Part shown: one piece after another, positions 10,766-21,267 of the stretch
How the letters are laid out: every line of letters begins with the position of its first letter
Position numbering within the stretch: the first letter of the stretch is position 1
NCBI RefSeq assembly: GCF_027580225.2
Contig: NC_073361.2
Span: forward strand, 32,939,501-33,003,500
Direction: 5' to 3'
Length of the DNA: 64,000 nucleotides
DNA from: Misgurnus anguillicaudatus
Taxonomy: Eukaryota > Chordata > Actinopteri > Cypriniformes > Cobitidae
The notes under the pieces: generated by a model
Database searches by the model: none
Seen by the model: only the letters and a program-made list of their open reading frames with translations
What the model was told of the DNA's origin: nothing
Translations under genes and position numbers: made by a program

Positions 10766-11959
10766 GTACAATACCTCCTCAGGGGACACAGTTCACCTCT
10801 GTATCTTCGGGCCAGGGTTGGCAGCGGGCAGTCAGATGTTGTTTAGGCTACGTGCTGGTGACCACAGCTTTCGCTCGTTCCCCTAGGGCTCCCCCAGACC
10901 TGTGAGTGGGCACAGACAGCAAAAAGAGACGGCACAGCAAAGCTCTCGTGCACACACGTCAAGACGAAAAGCTCACCCACAGCACTTCAGACACACTCCA
11001 CCAGGCCCAAATCTGCTGCTTCAACTCCTTCACCGCTATCCTCATATACAGTGGTCAAAATCATCAGCTGTGCTTGGTATGCATATACACTGTAAAAAAA
11101 TCCATCTAATGAAATTTTGGACGGGCAAAAATATATAAGTTAAAGAGCACCAATTATGCTAATAAATTAGCACGTTAGCACGTTATTGCAATATCCCATA
11201 GTACATACATGTTATTAAAACTTGAATTAATGCATTGTGAGTCTTATAAATTGCTTACATACCTCACCGATTTCCCACTGTCTGGAAAACGCTCGGTTTA
11301 GTTCCTGTCTCCGCCTCCCAAAATGTCTAGTGTAATCGGATTGGTCAGATGACTACTCAACTGTTATTGGTCAGCTGGGTTCGGCGTGTGTTTGAAAGGT
11401 TACGCCCCTGACTACGCATGGGTTTTCCGGTTCTGACTGAGAGTCACAGCCTCAGAGGCAACGTAAACAAGCGTTATATTTCTCTATAAACGATGGTGTC
11501 TGTACTGCCTTACCACTTCGAGCTCGATCCAGAGAGTTCACAGGCCGTTACGATATAAACGATCTCCGTCAATGAATGCGATTGGATTTAACTTTTTTAG
11601 GTGTCCTTAGCTCTGCCAGAATACTAAACGAAGACGAAAATGTGTTGCAAAGACATCCAAAAGGTAATTATAATGTACTACAGAACTATATGGAAACACC
11701 AAATGTAGCACATAGAAAGTATTTGTTGAAATGATTATTAAATGATTTCACTTGGTAATTTCTACATTATTTTACTATAGTAAACTTTATTATAAAAGAC
11801 TGCTTACATACTATTTTACTGTGCAAACTATATGGAAACACCAAATGTAGCACAAAGAAAGTATTAATTGAAATGAATGTTAGTTCTACATTATTTTACT
11901 ATGGTAAACTGTATTATGAAAGACTGCTTACTTTTAAGTGCTATGTTTTTACTTATTAG

Positions 11960-12096
11960 GTTTTAAGGAGAATGCAACAGGTTCCAGGGCCTCTTACCTG
12001 CGTGATTCATCATCCAGGTTTTGCACAAATTGTCTAAATCCCTACACACAGAACATTTATTGTACCGACTATAAGCCTTTGAGGCGCAGGACTAGA
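11960..12096 (+). pseudogene. Exon-like block, unknown product
   Basis: Bounded by an acceptor-like TTTTTACTTATTAG and a donor-like GTAAGT, this 137-bp block is open and encodes paired cysteines (FCTNCLNPYTQNIYCTDY). The surrounding ~2 kb begins at TTAAAGAGCACC (about 11142), the word that also starts the element at 23219, so it may be part of a TTAA-type DNA element. The product is not recognised. The only other exon-like blocks nearby are on the opposite strand. Confidence 0.35.
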
Positions 12097-12361
12097 GTAA
12101 GTTTTATTACATTTTTAAACCAGTAACACTAAAGTATTATTATAGTAACAAAGTACCCAAAAGAACAAAAGATGTAACTTTAAAGAAAATATAGTAGTCA
12201 GTCAAAAGTTTATTTATTACAAATATATATTTAAATGTTAAACAATATACAAATAAATATACTTTAGTAACCATATTGTGCTCTTCTTTCAAAAATTGTT
12301 CAATTCACTTCTTACAGCTATCTATTCAGATAAATGGCATATCAAAGCTTGGCAGCTGATG

Positions 12362-13010
12362 CTATCTAAGACGACACTTTAGGGTTATCATCCTGTCGTG
12401 TGTTGTTCTCCAGATATGCTTGGAGCTTCCTGATCGGAATGTTGGCTTCCGACGACCCCTGCACTGAAGATGGCATGCAATCACGTCCTCCTTTGAAGGT
12501 CTCTCAAACTGTGATGCCAGGTCCATTGGAATCGGGGTTTCCTTCAGCTTATTTTCAAATACCTCAGCAAACACAAGCCTGATCACATCATCCACATAAC
12601 TGTACAAATATTGCAGTCAATAAATCTTTTGTTTTGATCATTTATTTCCCTGCTTCATACATTAAGTTTTTAATTATGAATGTATTTGAAATAAAACATT
12701 ACTGCTTACAGTATGTCACTTGTGTGTTTTGGGAACATAGCCTTGTACTTTCCCTCTCCTGCTTTTGTTACGGCTTGGTGACATAATGGATGGCTGCGAG
12801 GTACAACCTGTAAAAATATAAACAAGCAATACATTTATTGTAAAAGTAAATACTACTTTATTTAACACAGTTACTAAAATACTTAAATACCTGCACAGCA
12901 TTCCAATAAATGGGAAAGTCAAATTTTTTGCTGCAAATCTGAAATCTCAGGCTACGGACGGCAAAGGCATCCACTGATGATGGTGATTGAAACATTGTGA
13001 AACGATGCTA
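12362..13010 (-). pseudogene. Three-exon gene-like remnant (minus strand)
   Basis: On the minus strand: an open block down to 12891 ending at a CAG/GTATTT donor (LRFQICSKKFDFPIYWNAVQ); a second block 12807-12710 after a TTTTTACAG acceptor (VPRSHPLCHQAVTKAGEGKY); and a last block 12599-12362 after TTGTACAG with PMDLASQFERPSKEDVI and a terminal stop. The borders and frame continuity suggest real exons. The pattern is reminiscent of fish multicopy proteins with a P2X7-C-terminal-like region, but I am not sure. It is probably carried by a DNA element and decayed. Confidence 0.4.
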
Positions 13011-13081
13011 CTGCCTAGGTTCCTATGATTATGCAGAGAAAAAAAACTTTGTCATCATCAGTTTAGACTGGTAGTGGTTTC

Positions 13082-15247
13082 CAGTGGCGCCCCCAGGATT
13101 GTTTTCATGGGGGGGCACAAAGGGGCCAGTACAAATCTTAGGGTGGCACAATTAAAAAAATTATTATGCCTGAATCTAATGGTCAACAGTTTTCCTTTGC
13201 TTTTAATGCTACTAGTATAGTTTTTCTTATTTATTACTAGTATATGATTTACTAGAGACAAATAAAAATTGCAAATAATTGAAAGATCAGATGGTGGAAT
13301 AGTATTAATCTATCAAAGATGAGTATCGACCGATCATCGTTTGATTTGTGTATTTAAAATACATTATTTTATTAAACTATACAATGAGTTATATCCAGTG
13401 TTATCCAGTTAACATACTGTAATTAAATGAGTGACATACTTTAGTCCTTAACACGTTTCTAGTCTTCTATAAAGTTTTCTCGACATGGGCACCAATCTTA
13501 CCTCTCTCTCTGTCTCTCTCTCTGTCTCTCTCTCTCACAAGCACACACACACATACACATACACACAAAGACGCGTTTGAAGGGAAAAGCGCGTGTTTTC
13601 GGCAATGGCGCAGCCCACTTCGCGTCATTGGCATTTCGCATCGCCCCTTGCGAGGACGCGTCTGTCTGATTGCGTCTTTGCATTGACTTTGTATGTAATC
13701 TACTCGCGCAAATCGTTGAACTTGTGTTTGGTGAGTATGCCCCATAATGAATGGAAACACATTATTCCCTTCGCGGCACCGCAGGCAGCGAGTGCACATG
13801 CACAAGTGCAGCGGGTACACTGGCAAGAGTAGAGCGAGACCTTCAGCCTATGTGCCGGGCTTTTTTAAGGGGGCACAGTGTGCGCAGCTCACAGAAATGT
13901 GTGCATACACAGACATTAAAGGAAATATTATAGATTCTTCAGTCTTTTCTATGGCACTTACATTTTTAACAAGCTGAGCGCCCCAGCCTTCATGCAAAAA
14001 CCTCCAAAACAAAAGTGTTGACTAACTTTTAGATCAAATACTATTCAATCGGATTAATGACATATTGGCATCATATTTACATCTGAAACGGCATGTTTTG
14101 TTTATTTACGTTTTGTTTAATGACTTCTAATTGTGTCATTAATGCATTTTGCAAAACAACTGCATTATCCTATGAAATTAATGTAATTTTAAATCCATAA
14201 AGTACATAAACAACGAAAATGACATAAGCTATAGCCACGTGATTGATTGTAATGTTCAATAACGATTTAAAACAATATGTTTAGATAAAATTATTAGAGT
14301 AACGAACTTTTGCATTAAATGTTACCTCGTATGTGAGCATGTGTGATTCTGCGCCCCCGTGAACTCTGGGGAACTTTGGCGTTGTGCCAAGAAGATAAAT
14401 CTAGAAATCTCTACTAATATAACGTCCAGACGGTCACATTTTAAACTATACATTTTCTACACAGAGGAGGTTAACTGCACATTACCGTCCTGGGGTTTGG
14501 AAATGTTGTGGGCGTTTCTTAGACGTTTTAATTCCTCAGATAGCCAAATGCAACAGCAAAGCTTGTGAGCGCGCTCCGACGCTGATGACGCCAGAATAAA
14601 GAAATTTAACAGGATCAAAGCGGCGAAAATGACAAGTGAAAGTGACAAGGATGCAGCAAAGAATTGATAATATTGCGCATATTAAACAGATTAAAAGACA
14701 AGCAACAGATTAATGGATGCTTCTTTGATTTTGAGGTTGCATGCAAAATCCAGTTGGCTTAAAAACCGAGGGTCAGTTTGAATGGGCATGACGTCTCTGG
14801 TGCCGGGGTTTAGCCCGGATGGCCCCAGCCCAATTTAAATCCTGACAGTGATTATCTAAGTTGAAACAATATGCTTTATATAACGTAGAATTAACTGAGT
14901 TTTACTTACTAGTTTGTGAGTTTCTTCTGTAATGCATGCAATGGCTGAACAGGAGCGAACAGGACGTCACGTGTACGTCACATGGATGGTAGTGCGGCTG
15001 CGCGTAATCGCGGGTAAAGGAGAGGGGAGGGGTTAAGGTTGTATTCTATTTATCACATTATACATTTTATGCTTTTAGTGTACATTTTAATGAATACATA
15101 TTACTACTATTATTTAAATCTAAAAATCTCAAAAAAAAAAAAAAAAATTGTTAAATCTCATTCTGTTTGGGGGGGCCACTGGGGGGGCCAGTGACTTTTA
15201 TGGGGGGGCCGCGCCCCCCCCCTGGCCCCCCCTTGGGGGCGCCACTG
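13082..15247. mobile_element. TIR element, CAGTGGCGCC ends, G-rich termini
   Basis: The left end CAGTGGCGCCCCCAGG and the right end TTGGGGGCGCCACTG are inverted. Runs of G/C (GGGGGGGC, CCCCCCCCC) lie just inside both ends. The 8-bp flanks do not match (GTGGTTTC versus GCAGACAC), so a target duplication is not shown. The interior has (CT)n/(CA)n at 13500-13570, an A16 run near 15131, and no recognisable transposase. hAT-like by its CAG...CTG termini. Confidence 0.7.
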
Positions 15248-15584
15248 GCAGACACACACACTCGTACAGCCCGAGTCCGAGCGAGCAGTGTAAAAAAGTC
15301 TGAGCAACTTTGTCACTTTGTCGCTATAGATTTAGCAACTTTCTATCACTTTAGCGACTTTATTGGACAAATCTAGCTATCTTTTCTGGCGTGGTTGGAG
15401 ACTTTTGTAGACTGACATGAAAATACGCGTCGTTTTCTCTTCTCAATGAGCAGCGGAGCTGCTGCTGCTGTGCCCCATCTCAAAGCACTGGCATGCAACA
15501 CCGGCGGAAGGGCGATGGCAAGCACAACAAGCTCAAAGGTAGCAGTCACAAACACGAAGTATAAAGCACTAATCTTCCATTGTT

Positions 15585-15710
15585 GAGGTAAATGGCAAGA
15601 GTGTTTGTGTAATGTGCAACCCCTGAAGAAAAAGTCTCTCCACGTCTGTGGCAAGTAATTCTGATCTAATAAAGCACCTCGCATCGTCACATGCTGCCAC
15701 AAAATTAGTG
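15585..15710 (+). pseudogene. BED-type zinc finger remnant (hAT transposase-like)
   Basis: One plus-strand frame reads VCVMCN, an in-frame TGA, then NSDLIKHLASSHAATKL. This gives C-x2-C followed by L-x-KHL-x3-H, the signature of the BED finger at the start of hAT transposases. No further transposase domain is visible. Downstream sequence ends in the hAT-like terminus at 16619, so this may be the remains of one autonomous element. Confidence 0.5.
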
Positions 15711-15892
15711 ATTTCTGTTTAGTATCCATTTGAGTCATTTAACATATTTAATTTTGTAAGGGGCATTCAAGTTATTTGAAATATTTGAATTTTTAAGTAA
15801 CGCAGTAATTACTTTTCCTGGTATTTAATTACTTTTATAATAATGTAACGCAGTGACTAACTCGGTTACTATTTGTGAGAATAGTAACCGAA

Positions 15893-16232
15893 TAAAAGTA
15901 GATAAGGTAACGTTTGTGTAAACAGTTTATGTTGGCTTAAGAAAGTCTACTTTAACTCATCCCGCTGGGTAAACATGGATAAACGCCAACTGGCATTAAA
16001 CAAAATATTGTTAGTGGGTGACTGAAATACACTTATGCCTGTTATGAGTACTCTCTGCCAGTTCTACAAGATATTGTGTATTTAAAGTAAATGAGTAGTG
16101 TCTGTTAATTATGGGATACATTTCCCACCATGTGGTGGTTATCCATCTTTACTCAGGGGCATGAGTATCAGCAAAACAGCCATAAGTCGCACTGGAGTGA
16201 CATCAATCCCCTTGGACAGATTGGCTAGAGGA
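15893..16232 (+). repeat. Arm A of a large inverted repeat
   Basis: This ~340-bp arm is a near-identical reverse complement of 19249-19577. Shared blocks include GGATAACCACCACATGGTGG and CCAATCTGTCCAAGGGGATT. Arm A is followed directly by a gag fragment (16240). The spacer holds the hAT-like end at 16619 and the hAT MITE with its LTR insertion. Confidence 0.9.
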
Positions 16233-16239
16233 GGAGCTG

Positions 16240-16567
16240 TTTGGCCAAACTATGTCTGATCTATCCGTCCATGATTCTCTCTTCAATCTACGCCAATGAA
16301 AACTATCTCTGAGTAATTATGCTTACAATTCCGAACCCTTGCGGCTGCAAGCGAATGGAACGAAGCTGCACTTGTCTCAGCTTTTGGCCACGGATTTAAC
16401 CCTCATATCCGACAGTTCATTGTGGTCTATCGCTGCAAATCCTCCGCCTCCCATATCATATGCATGGCTGTTCTATCTGTGTTACGTGGTCCCCCAGCTG
16501 TTCCTTTCTCGCTGAAATGAGCAAGCGGCGGAGCCGTGAGACTAAGATAGATGCATAAGACAAGCAT
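16240..16567 (+). pseudogene. Gypsy gag fragment, copy 1 (internally deleted)
   Basis: Nearly identical to 20200-20606 in the same orientation. The frame contains VHDSLFNLRQ, a stop, then KLSLSNYALQFRTLAAASEW and related gag residues. About 70 bp present in the other copy (from CAAGATTCTCTGTG to CTAACGCTGCTAAT) are missing here. Its upstream neighbour is arm A instead of gag sequence, so it was separated by rearrangement. Confidence 0.8.
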
Positions 16568-16619
16568 AGTAATTAGTAACTATAACTAATTACTTTTTTA
16601 AAGTAACGTTCCCAACACT
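16567..16619. mobile_element. hAT right terminus (…CCCAACACTG)
   Basis: The segment TAACTAATTACTTTTTTAAA followed by GTAACGTTCCCAACACTG is the inverted form of the CAGTGTTGGGAACGTTAC terminus common in fish hAT elements. Further GTAACGCAGT words at 15795-15860 look like matching subterminal sequence. The left terminus was not found. Confidence 0.6.
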
Positions 16620-17015
16620 GCTTATAATGCTCTGTATGCATTTCCAAAAACTGCAGATAGACTTTCATACAAATAAGGAGTGGGCTTGTATCACCATTGG
16701 TCCATTTGTTCTAGATCAGTGTTTCTCAAACTTTTTCAGCCCAAGGACCACTTTATCTTCCGATTTTTTTCTGAGGACCACCTAACAGAATCCCACTCTA
16801 ACACTTAATAAACACTTGTGTCACAGGTGATGTTTTGAACCAACGACGGGCGGAACCCGTCTTCCACATCTTTGGTTGAACCGACGACGGGCGGAACCCG
16901 TCTTCCACATTTCATTTCCGGGGTTTCCCCGAAGTCAAAATTAAGCCTGATCACGCTCAGGTGGGGCAAATTAACACAGCGATTGCTAATAGGCTGACAA
17001 GGAGAAGAGTCAGTG

Positions 17016-17023
17016 TATAAAAA
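17016..17023 (+). promoter_or_regulatory. TATA box of the long LTR
   Basis: TATAAAAA about 200 bp into the LTR, conserved in the copy at 60502 (near 60700) where the surrounding GTCAGTG-TATAAAAACACC context is identical. This marks the probable U3/R promoter. Confidence 0.6.
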
Positions 17024-18060
17024 CACCTTTGTAGACATCAAACGGGGTGCTGGTGGTATACTTTGTGTACGCTGTGTTGCTGCTTTGCAGACGGACCACG
17101 CTGGTCGGATCGCTCTCCTGGGGAAGAGAGGAAGAGACAATCAGCTGACGAAGGAATATTGTGGAGTTTCAGTGAGAAAGAGTGGACACAGAGCCATCAA
17201 GAGCGCAGTGAACAGAGGTTATTGGCAACAAAGCGTGAGTAACCGCTGTGGTACTTATCTGTACATAACTTGTATGAAGAGTTGTCCTGGTGTGTGCTTT
17301 TTGTGTTTCTTGAGGTCCCTGGCCCCACTGGAGAGGAAAGCGTGGGTGAGCCGCGGGTTGACCGGAAGCACGGACGAAGCACCGTTCACCAGTAAGCCAG
17401 TGGCCCTGTGGGAAAAAGGAAGTGCAGGTGAGCCAGGGGAGTGATAACCAACACGCCGGGCCTGTGAATATCACACATCTCTCCCTCATTTGTGATCCAG
17501 TTGTTGCCCAACCATCCTCTCGAGGTTGTCGTAGTCAGGTGGCAAGGACGATCTAAAATTCACGTGAAATTGTATAAGAGTGCTGTGGGTGAGTTTCACT
17601 GATTGATGGTGTTTACGCTTTACTTGCTGTGTGTATGCTGTGCTTGTAGCGTTCAAACTGCCGAGCCTCCGACGAGTCACGAGATGACGACATCCGTTGT
17701 GGCCTGAGTCCTACAGAGAGAGAGAAAACCAAGCCCTGTGCCCGGGGTGTGACAACGAGAGCTTCGTTTGTACACAGAACAGACAGTGGTAAAACACAGT
17801 GAGTAGTATCAAGTGTGTACCGTGCGGATTGTGGGTCGTAACGGTGTGTGTACTGACCTCTTCAACAGAAGCTTGTGGTGAACGGAGCCCCGACGAAAGT
17901 TCGCCCCAGCTCGTGACCCCGGCCGTGGAAGAAGGAGGGGGAGTTTGGGAAGCGTTCGGCTCCGGTCATCGGACCCACTAGTCCCTACGACGCCCGGACA
18001 GCCAAACTGGAGGGGCGAAGGAATACCGTACACTGACACTGTAGCGAAATCCACTGTATA

Positions 18061-18830
18061 TAGCAACTACCTACCTGAACCAGTGAAGCTCTGTGTGGGA
18101 ACGAGGATCCCCCGGCACTGCGAGTAACGTAACCTGTGAAATAAACCTGTTCTGTGCTTATAGCAACTACCTACCTGAAACCAGTGAAGCTTTGTGTGGG
18201 AACGAGGATCCTCCGGCACTGTGAGTAACGTAACCTGTGAAATAAACCTGTTCTGTGCTTATAGCAACTACCTACCTGAAACCAGTGAAGCTTTGTGTGG
18301 GAACGAGGATCCCCCGGCACTGTGAGTAACGCAACCTGTGAAATAAATCTGTTCTGTGCTTATAGCAACTACCTACCTGCACCAGTGAAGCTTTGTGTGG
18401 GAACGAGGATCCCCCGGCACTGTGAGTAACGCAACCTGTGAAATAACCCTGTTCTGTGCTTATAGCAACTACCTACCTGCACCAGTGAAGCTTTGTGTGG
18501 GAACGAGGATCCCCCGGCACTGTGAGTAATGCAATCTGTGTAATAAACCTGTGCTGTGCTTATAGCAAATACCTACCTGAATCAGTGAAGCTCTGTGTGG
18601 GAACGAGGATCCCCCGGCATTGTGAGTAACGCCACCTGTGAACTAAACCTGTACTGTGTTTATAGCAACTACCTACCTGAACCAGTGAAGCTCTGTGTGG
18701 GAACGAGGATCCCCCGGCACTGTGAGTAACGCAACCTGTGGGATAAGCCTGTGCTGTGCTTATAGCAACTACCTACCTGCATCAGTGAAGCTCTGTGTGG
18801 GAACGAGGATCCCCCAGTACTGTGAGTAGC
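18061..18830 (+). repeat. ~100-bp tandem repeat, eight units, splice-like motifs
   Basis: TAGCAACTACC (seventh base pair varied in one unit) recurs at 18061, 18161, 18262, 18363, 18463, 18563, 18663 and 18763. Each unit has TGTGCTTATAG (acceptor-like) before CAACTACCTACCTG and CACTGTGAGTAACG (donor-like) about 56 bp later. Read as exon/intron, each unit would be a 56-nt exon and a 44-nt intron. The intron would be very short for a vertebrate, so use as true introns is doubtful. Confidence 0.95.
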
Positions 18831-19017
18831 AAAGGAGTACTTACCCTGGTCTGACTGTGTTTGATTCTGCCTCCAGGAGAAGCGGAGCGCGCCACGGATT
18901 GCTGGGCCAGAGCCCCGGTCCCCAGTCTTTTCCCCAAGTGGCCCTGGAGGCAAAGAAGAGCCACATTAGTTTTAAATTTCCCTTTTTCCCTTCCCCCTTT
19001 TCCCTTTTTAAATATTT

Positions 19018-19023
19018 AATAAA
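19018..19023 (+). promoter_or_regulatory. Polyadenylation signal of the LTR
   Basis: AATAAA followed by a T-rich tract (GTTTGTTTTAATTATAG). The same hexamer at the same place is present in the 60502 copy. Confidence 0.6.
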
Positions 19024-19248
19024 GTTTGTTTTAATTATAGTATACTCGTCTGTCTGGTCATTGGGGTGGTCTTGGGAAACTCCTCGAGGTGGAAGAGTTA
19101 AGAGGGGTGTGACCCTTTAGTCTATTTGGGTCCGCCCCGGGGTGTGACACTTGCCTAGTTTAGGTCATCTTTTGGCGGACCACTGGGGGGGTTTGCCGGA
19201 CCACTAGTGGTCCGCGGACCACACTTTGAGAATTACTGTTCTAGATTG

Positions 19249-19577
19249 ACAGCTCCTCCTCTAGCCAATCTGTCCAAGGGGATTGATGTCACTCCAGTGC
19301 GACTTATGGCTGTTTTGCTGATACTCATGCCCCTGAGTAAAGATGGATAACCACCACATGGTGGGAAATGTATCCCATAATTAACAGACACTACTCATTT
19401 ACTTTAAATACACAATATCTTGTAGAACTGGCAGAGAGTACTCATAACAGGCATAACAATATTTTGTTTAATGCCAGTTGGCGTTTATCCATGTTTACCT
19501 AGCGGGATGAGTTAAAGTAGACTTTCTTAAGCCAACATAAACTGTTTACACAAACGTTACCTTATCTACTTTTATTT
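19249..19577 (-). repeat. Arm A' of the large inverted repeat
   Basis: Reverse-complement copy of 15893-16232. It starts immediately right of the hAT MITE's TSD and differs from arm A by a small deletion near 19455 and a few substitutions. Confidence 0.9.
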
Positions 19578-19979
19578 GGTTAGTTTGGTACCGCTCACAT
19601 CTGTGTCATGTAGCATGACCCCAATTGTTTCTTGAACAGCAGAGATCACAGCAAATCTGAATTCCGGGAGCTAAGTGTTCAATTTTTTGTGATTGTCCTC
19701 TACATAAGATTACTTATATACAGGGGTGTAGTTTGTGGGAGGGTGGGGGATGTAACCCCCCAATATTCAAATCTGTCAGTTACAACCCCCCCCCTTTTTT
19801 TACATGAAAATCAAAGTAGATCAAATGAAAAATATGTAGAATTTGTTTATTTTGTAACAATAATGTTGTCCCTAATCAAATATGAGTTTGTCATAATAAA
19901 TCAGACATAAAATACTCCCCCTCCTTTGAACCGATTGGTGATGCCCTAAAAAAGTGTCACCTCTTCAGCTGCCTCTTCT
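19578..19979. other. A+T-rich spacer with possible MITE left end
   Basis: CAGGGGTGTAGTTTGTGG at 19722 looks like the start of a CAGGGG-type hAT MITE, with C-runs following. No right end was found. Otherwise non-coding. Confidence 0.35.
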
Positions 19980-20640
19980 AGTCCCATGGCTCGACCAGCG
20001 ACATACTCAGGCGAGGCGAGGATTGCAGTGGTTTTCTACTGCAGGTATCTTTATATTTCCAGGTGGAATCTCATCTATTTTCCAATGATACCACAAGAGT
20101 TGCATTTATAATTTCCTTATTACCTGGACGTGCACTCCTTTGGGCTCAATCTATCTGGAATTCAATCTCTATCCAGCTTTCTCCAGCATTTTAAGGAGGT
20201 GTTTGGCCAAACTAATCTATCCGTCCACGATTCTCTCTTCAATCTACGCCAATGAAAACTATCTCTGAGTAATTATGCTTTACAATTCCGAACCCTTGCG
20301 GCTGCAAGCGAATGGAACGAGACTGCACTTGTCTCAGCTTTTGGCCACGGATTTAACCCTCATATCCGACAGTTCATTGTGGTCTATCAAGATTCTCTGT
20401 GTTTAGAAACCCTCATTCAAAAGACCATTCGCGTTTAATGTCTAACAGCCTGTGACGAAACGCCTAACGCTGCTAATCCTCTGCCTCCCATATCATATGC
20501 ATGGCTGTTCTATCTGTGTTACGTGGTCCCCCAGCTGTTCCTTTCTCGCTGAAATGAGCAAGCGGCGGAGCCGTGAGACTAAGATAGATGCATAAGACAA
20601 GCATAAATGGGCTGGTTCTGCCCCTGTGTTCTGTCGCTTT
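19980..20640 (+). pseudogene. Gypsy gag fragment, copy 2
   Basis: The frame encodes a recognisable Metaviridae (sushi-group) gag core: ARPATYSGEARIAVVF, SLSSFLQHFKEVFGQTNLSV, KLSLSNYALQFRTLAAASEW, NPHIRQFIVVYQ and LETLIQKTIRV. Frame changes and stops interrupt it. It shares gag architecture with the Gypsy element at 33882 (DYAITFKTLAIN and GLNPAIQDEV there). No protease or pol follows. Its 3' half is duplicated at 16240-16567. Confidence 0.75.
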
Positions 20641-20728
20641 GTCACAACGCAGCAATTTATGCTCTACACTTGCAGAGTCCCTCCCCCATTCGGTGGCGAG
20701 GTCTCTTTTAGCGGCTCAGTAGAGCTAG

Positions 20729-21265
20729 TGTCACGGAGTGACTGTTGAGGCGGAACCAAAAATTGTGAGTACAGGTTCCGCCCGGACTGAATACCGGAAA
20801 CACCGGCACTTCCGGGTAACCCGGGGCAACCAAAATCAGGCCGAAATGCGCAGCAGGTGAGAGGAGTGACATGGCGCTTGCCGACTGGGTAATCCTTTGG
20901 AGGCATAGAGTACTTAAGGAACAACGGAGCTGCAGGAAAGGGGGAGACTGTTGGGAAAGAAGCGCCATAGGCATAGCGTGAGCGAATATCTGGGAGCTAC
21001 AGGACAAGGAGGCTCTGAAGGAATTGGATGGTGTAAAGGAAACCAACGAGTAAACGGGGTGAGCAACAGGAAATACTGATAAGGAAATTTACCTACTACT
21101 GCGTGTGTGTTGTGTTAAAGACACGGAGAGAGAAACAGCTTGGGGAAAGCTGCTGTGAATTTGGGACACATCCAGGGAGCGGATGGTGAAAGGAGTAAGG
21201 CGTACATCCACACAGACTGTGAGTAAAGCGGACATTTGATACTATTCACCTTCTCTTAATAGAAC
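20729..21265 (+). mobile_element. Partial LTR related to the 16819 family
   Basis: TGTCACGGAGTGACTGTTGA followed by GGCGGAACC resembles the family start TGTCACAGGTGATGTTTTGA followed by GGGCGGAACC. Near its right side, ACTGTGAGTAAAGC and TCTCTTAATAGAAC repeat the donor-like and acceptor-like words of the family minisatellite. It is cut off at the TA-flanked MITE starting 21268. No 3' LTR end was found. Confidence 0.5.
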
Positions 21266-21267
21266 TA

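Larger units (their letters stand above)
9868..11072 (-). mobile_element. Solo LTR (minus) of a minisatellite-bearing family
   Basis: Read on the minus strand, the 3' part matches the LTRs at 16819 and 60502 block by block: an AGGAG-AAG/GCGCCACGG block, a CCCTGGAGG block, a TTTCCCCCTTTCCC tract, CTCCTCGAGGTGGAA, and a terminus CCTGTGACA. The opposite end (plus TCAAAATCATCAGCTGTG) resembles the inverted family start. CTTG flanks both sides (9864-9867 and 11073-11076). The right boundary is less certain than the left. The body carries two different tandem repeats. No internal retroviral genes are present. Confidence 0.65.
16819..19149 (+). mobile_element. Long solo LTR with ~100-bp tandem repeats
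   Basis: Starts TGTCACAGG and ends GGTGTGACA, with CTTG flanking both sides (16815-16818 and 19150-19153), as expected for an LTR with a 4-bp TSD. It has a TATA element, GTGAGT-rich repeats, a pyrimidine/purine 3' block and AATAAA at 19018-19023 upstream of the presumed end of R. The 2331-bp length is large and is due partly to eight tandem units. A second copy (60502) lacks about 0.7 kb and four units. A 143-codon frame at 17013-17444 has no domain and is not claimed as a gene. Confidence 0.85.
16717..19238. mobile_element. hAT MITE split by a solo LTR
   Basis: The ends CAGTGTTTCTCAAA and TTTGAGAATTACTG are inverted, and TTCTAGAT flanks both sides (16709-16716 and 19239-19246), a perfect 8-bp TSD. 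Repeated GGACCAC/GTGGTCC words lie inside both ends. Removing the LTR at 16819-19149 and its CTTG duplication leaves a MITE of under 200 bp, so the LTR inserted after the MITE. Confidence 0.93.

Noticed and set aside
13467..13826. 119-codon minus-strand frame
   Set aside because: Contains the translated (CT)n/(CA)n repeat as Arg-Glu and Cys-Val runs and no domain; it lies inside a TIR element.
17013..17444. 143-codon open frame
   Set aside because: It lies entirely in the LTR's R/U5 region, has no domain, and is truncated in the second LTR copy, so it looks like chance openness in a repeated sequence.
18061..18830. CRISPR-like array of regular repeats
   Set aside because: The whole unit is repeated without variable spacers, and the context is a eukaryotic LTR.
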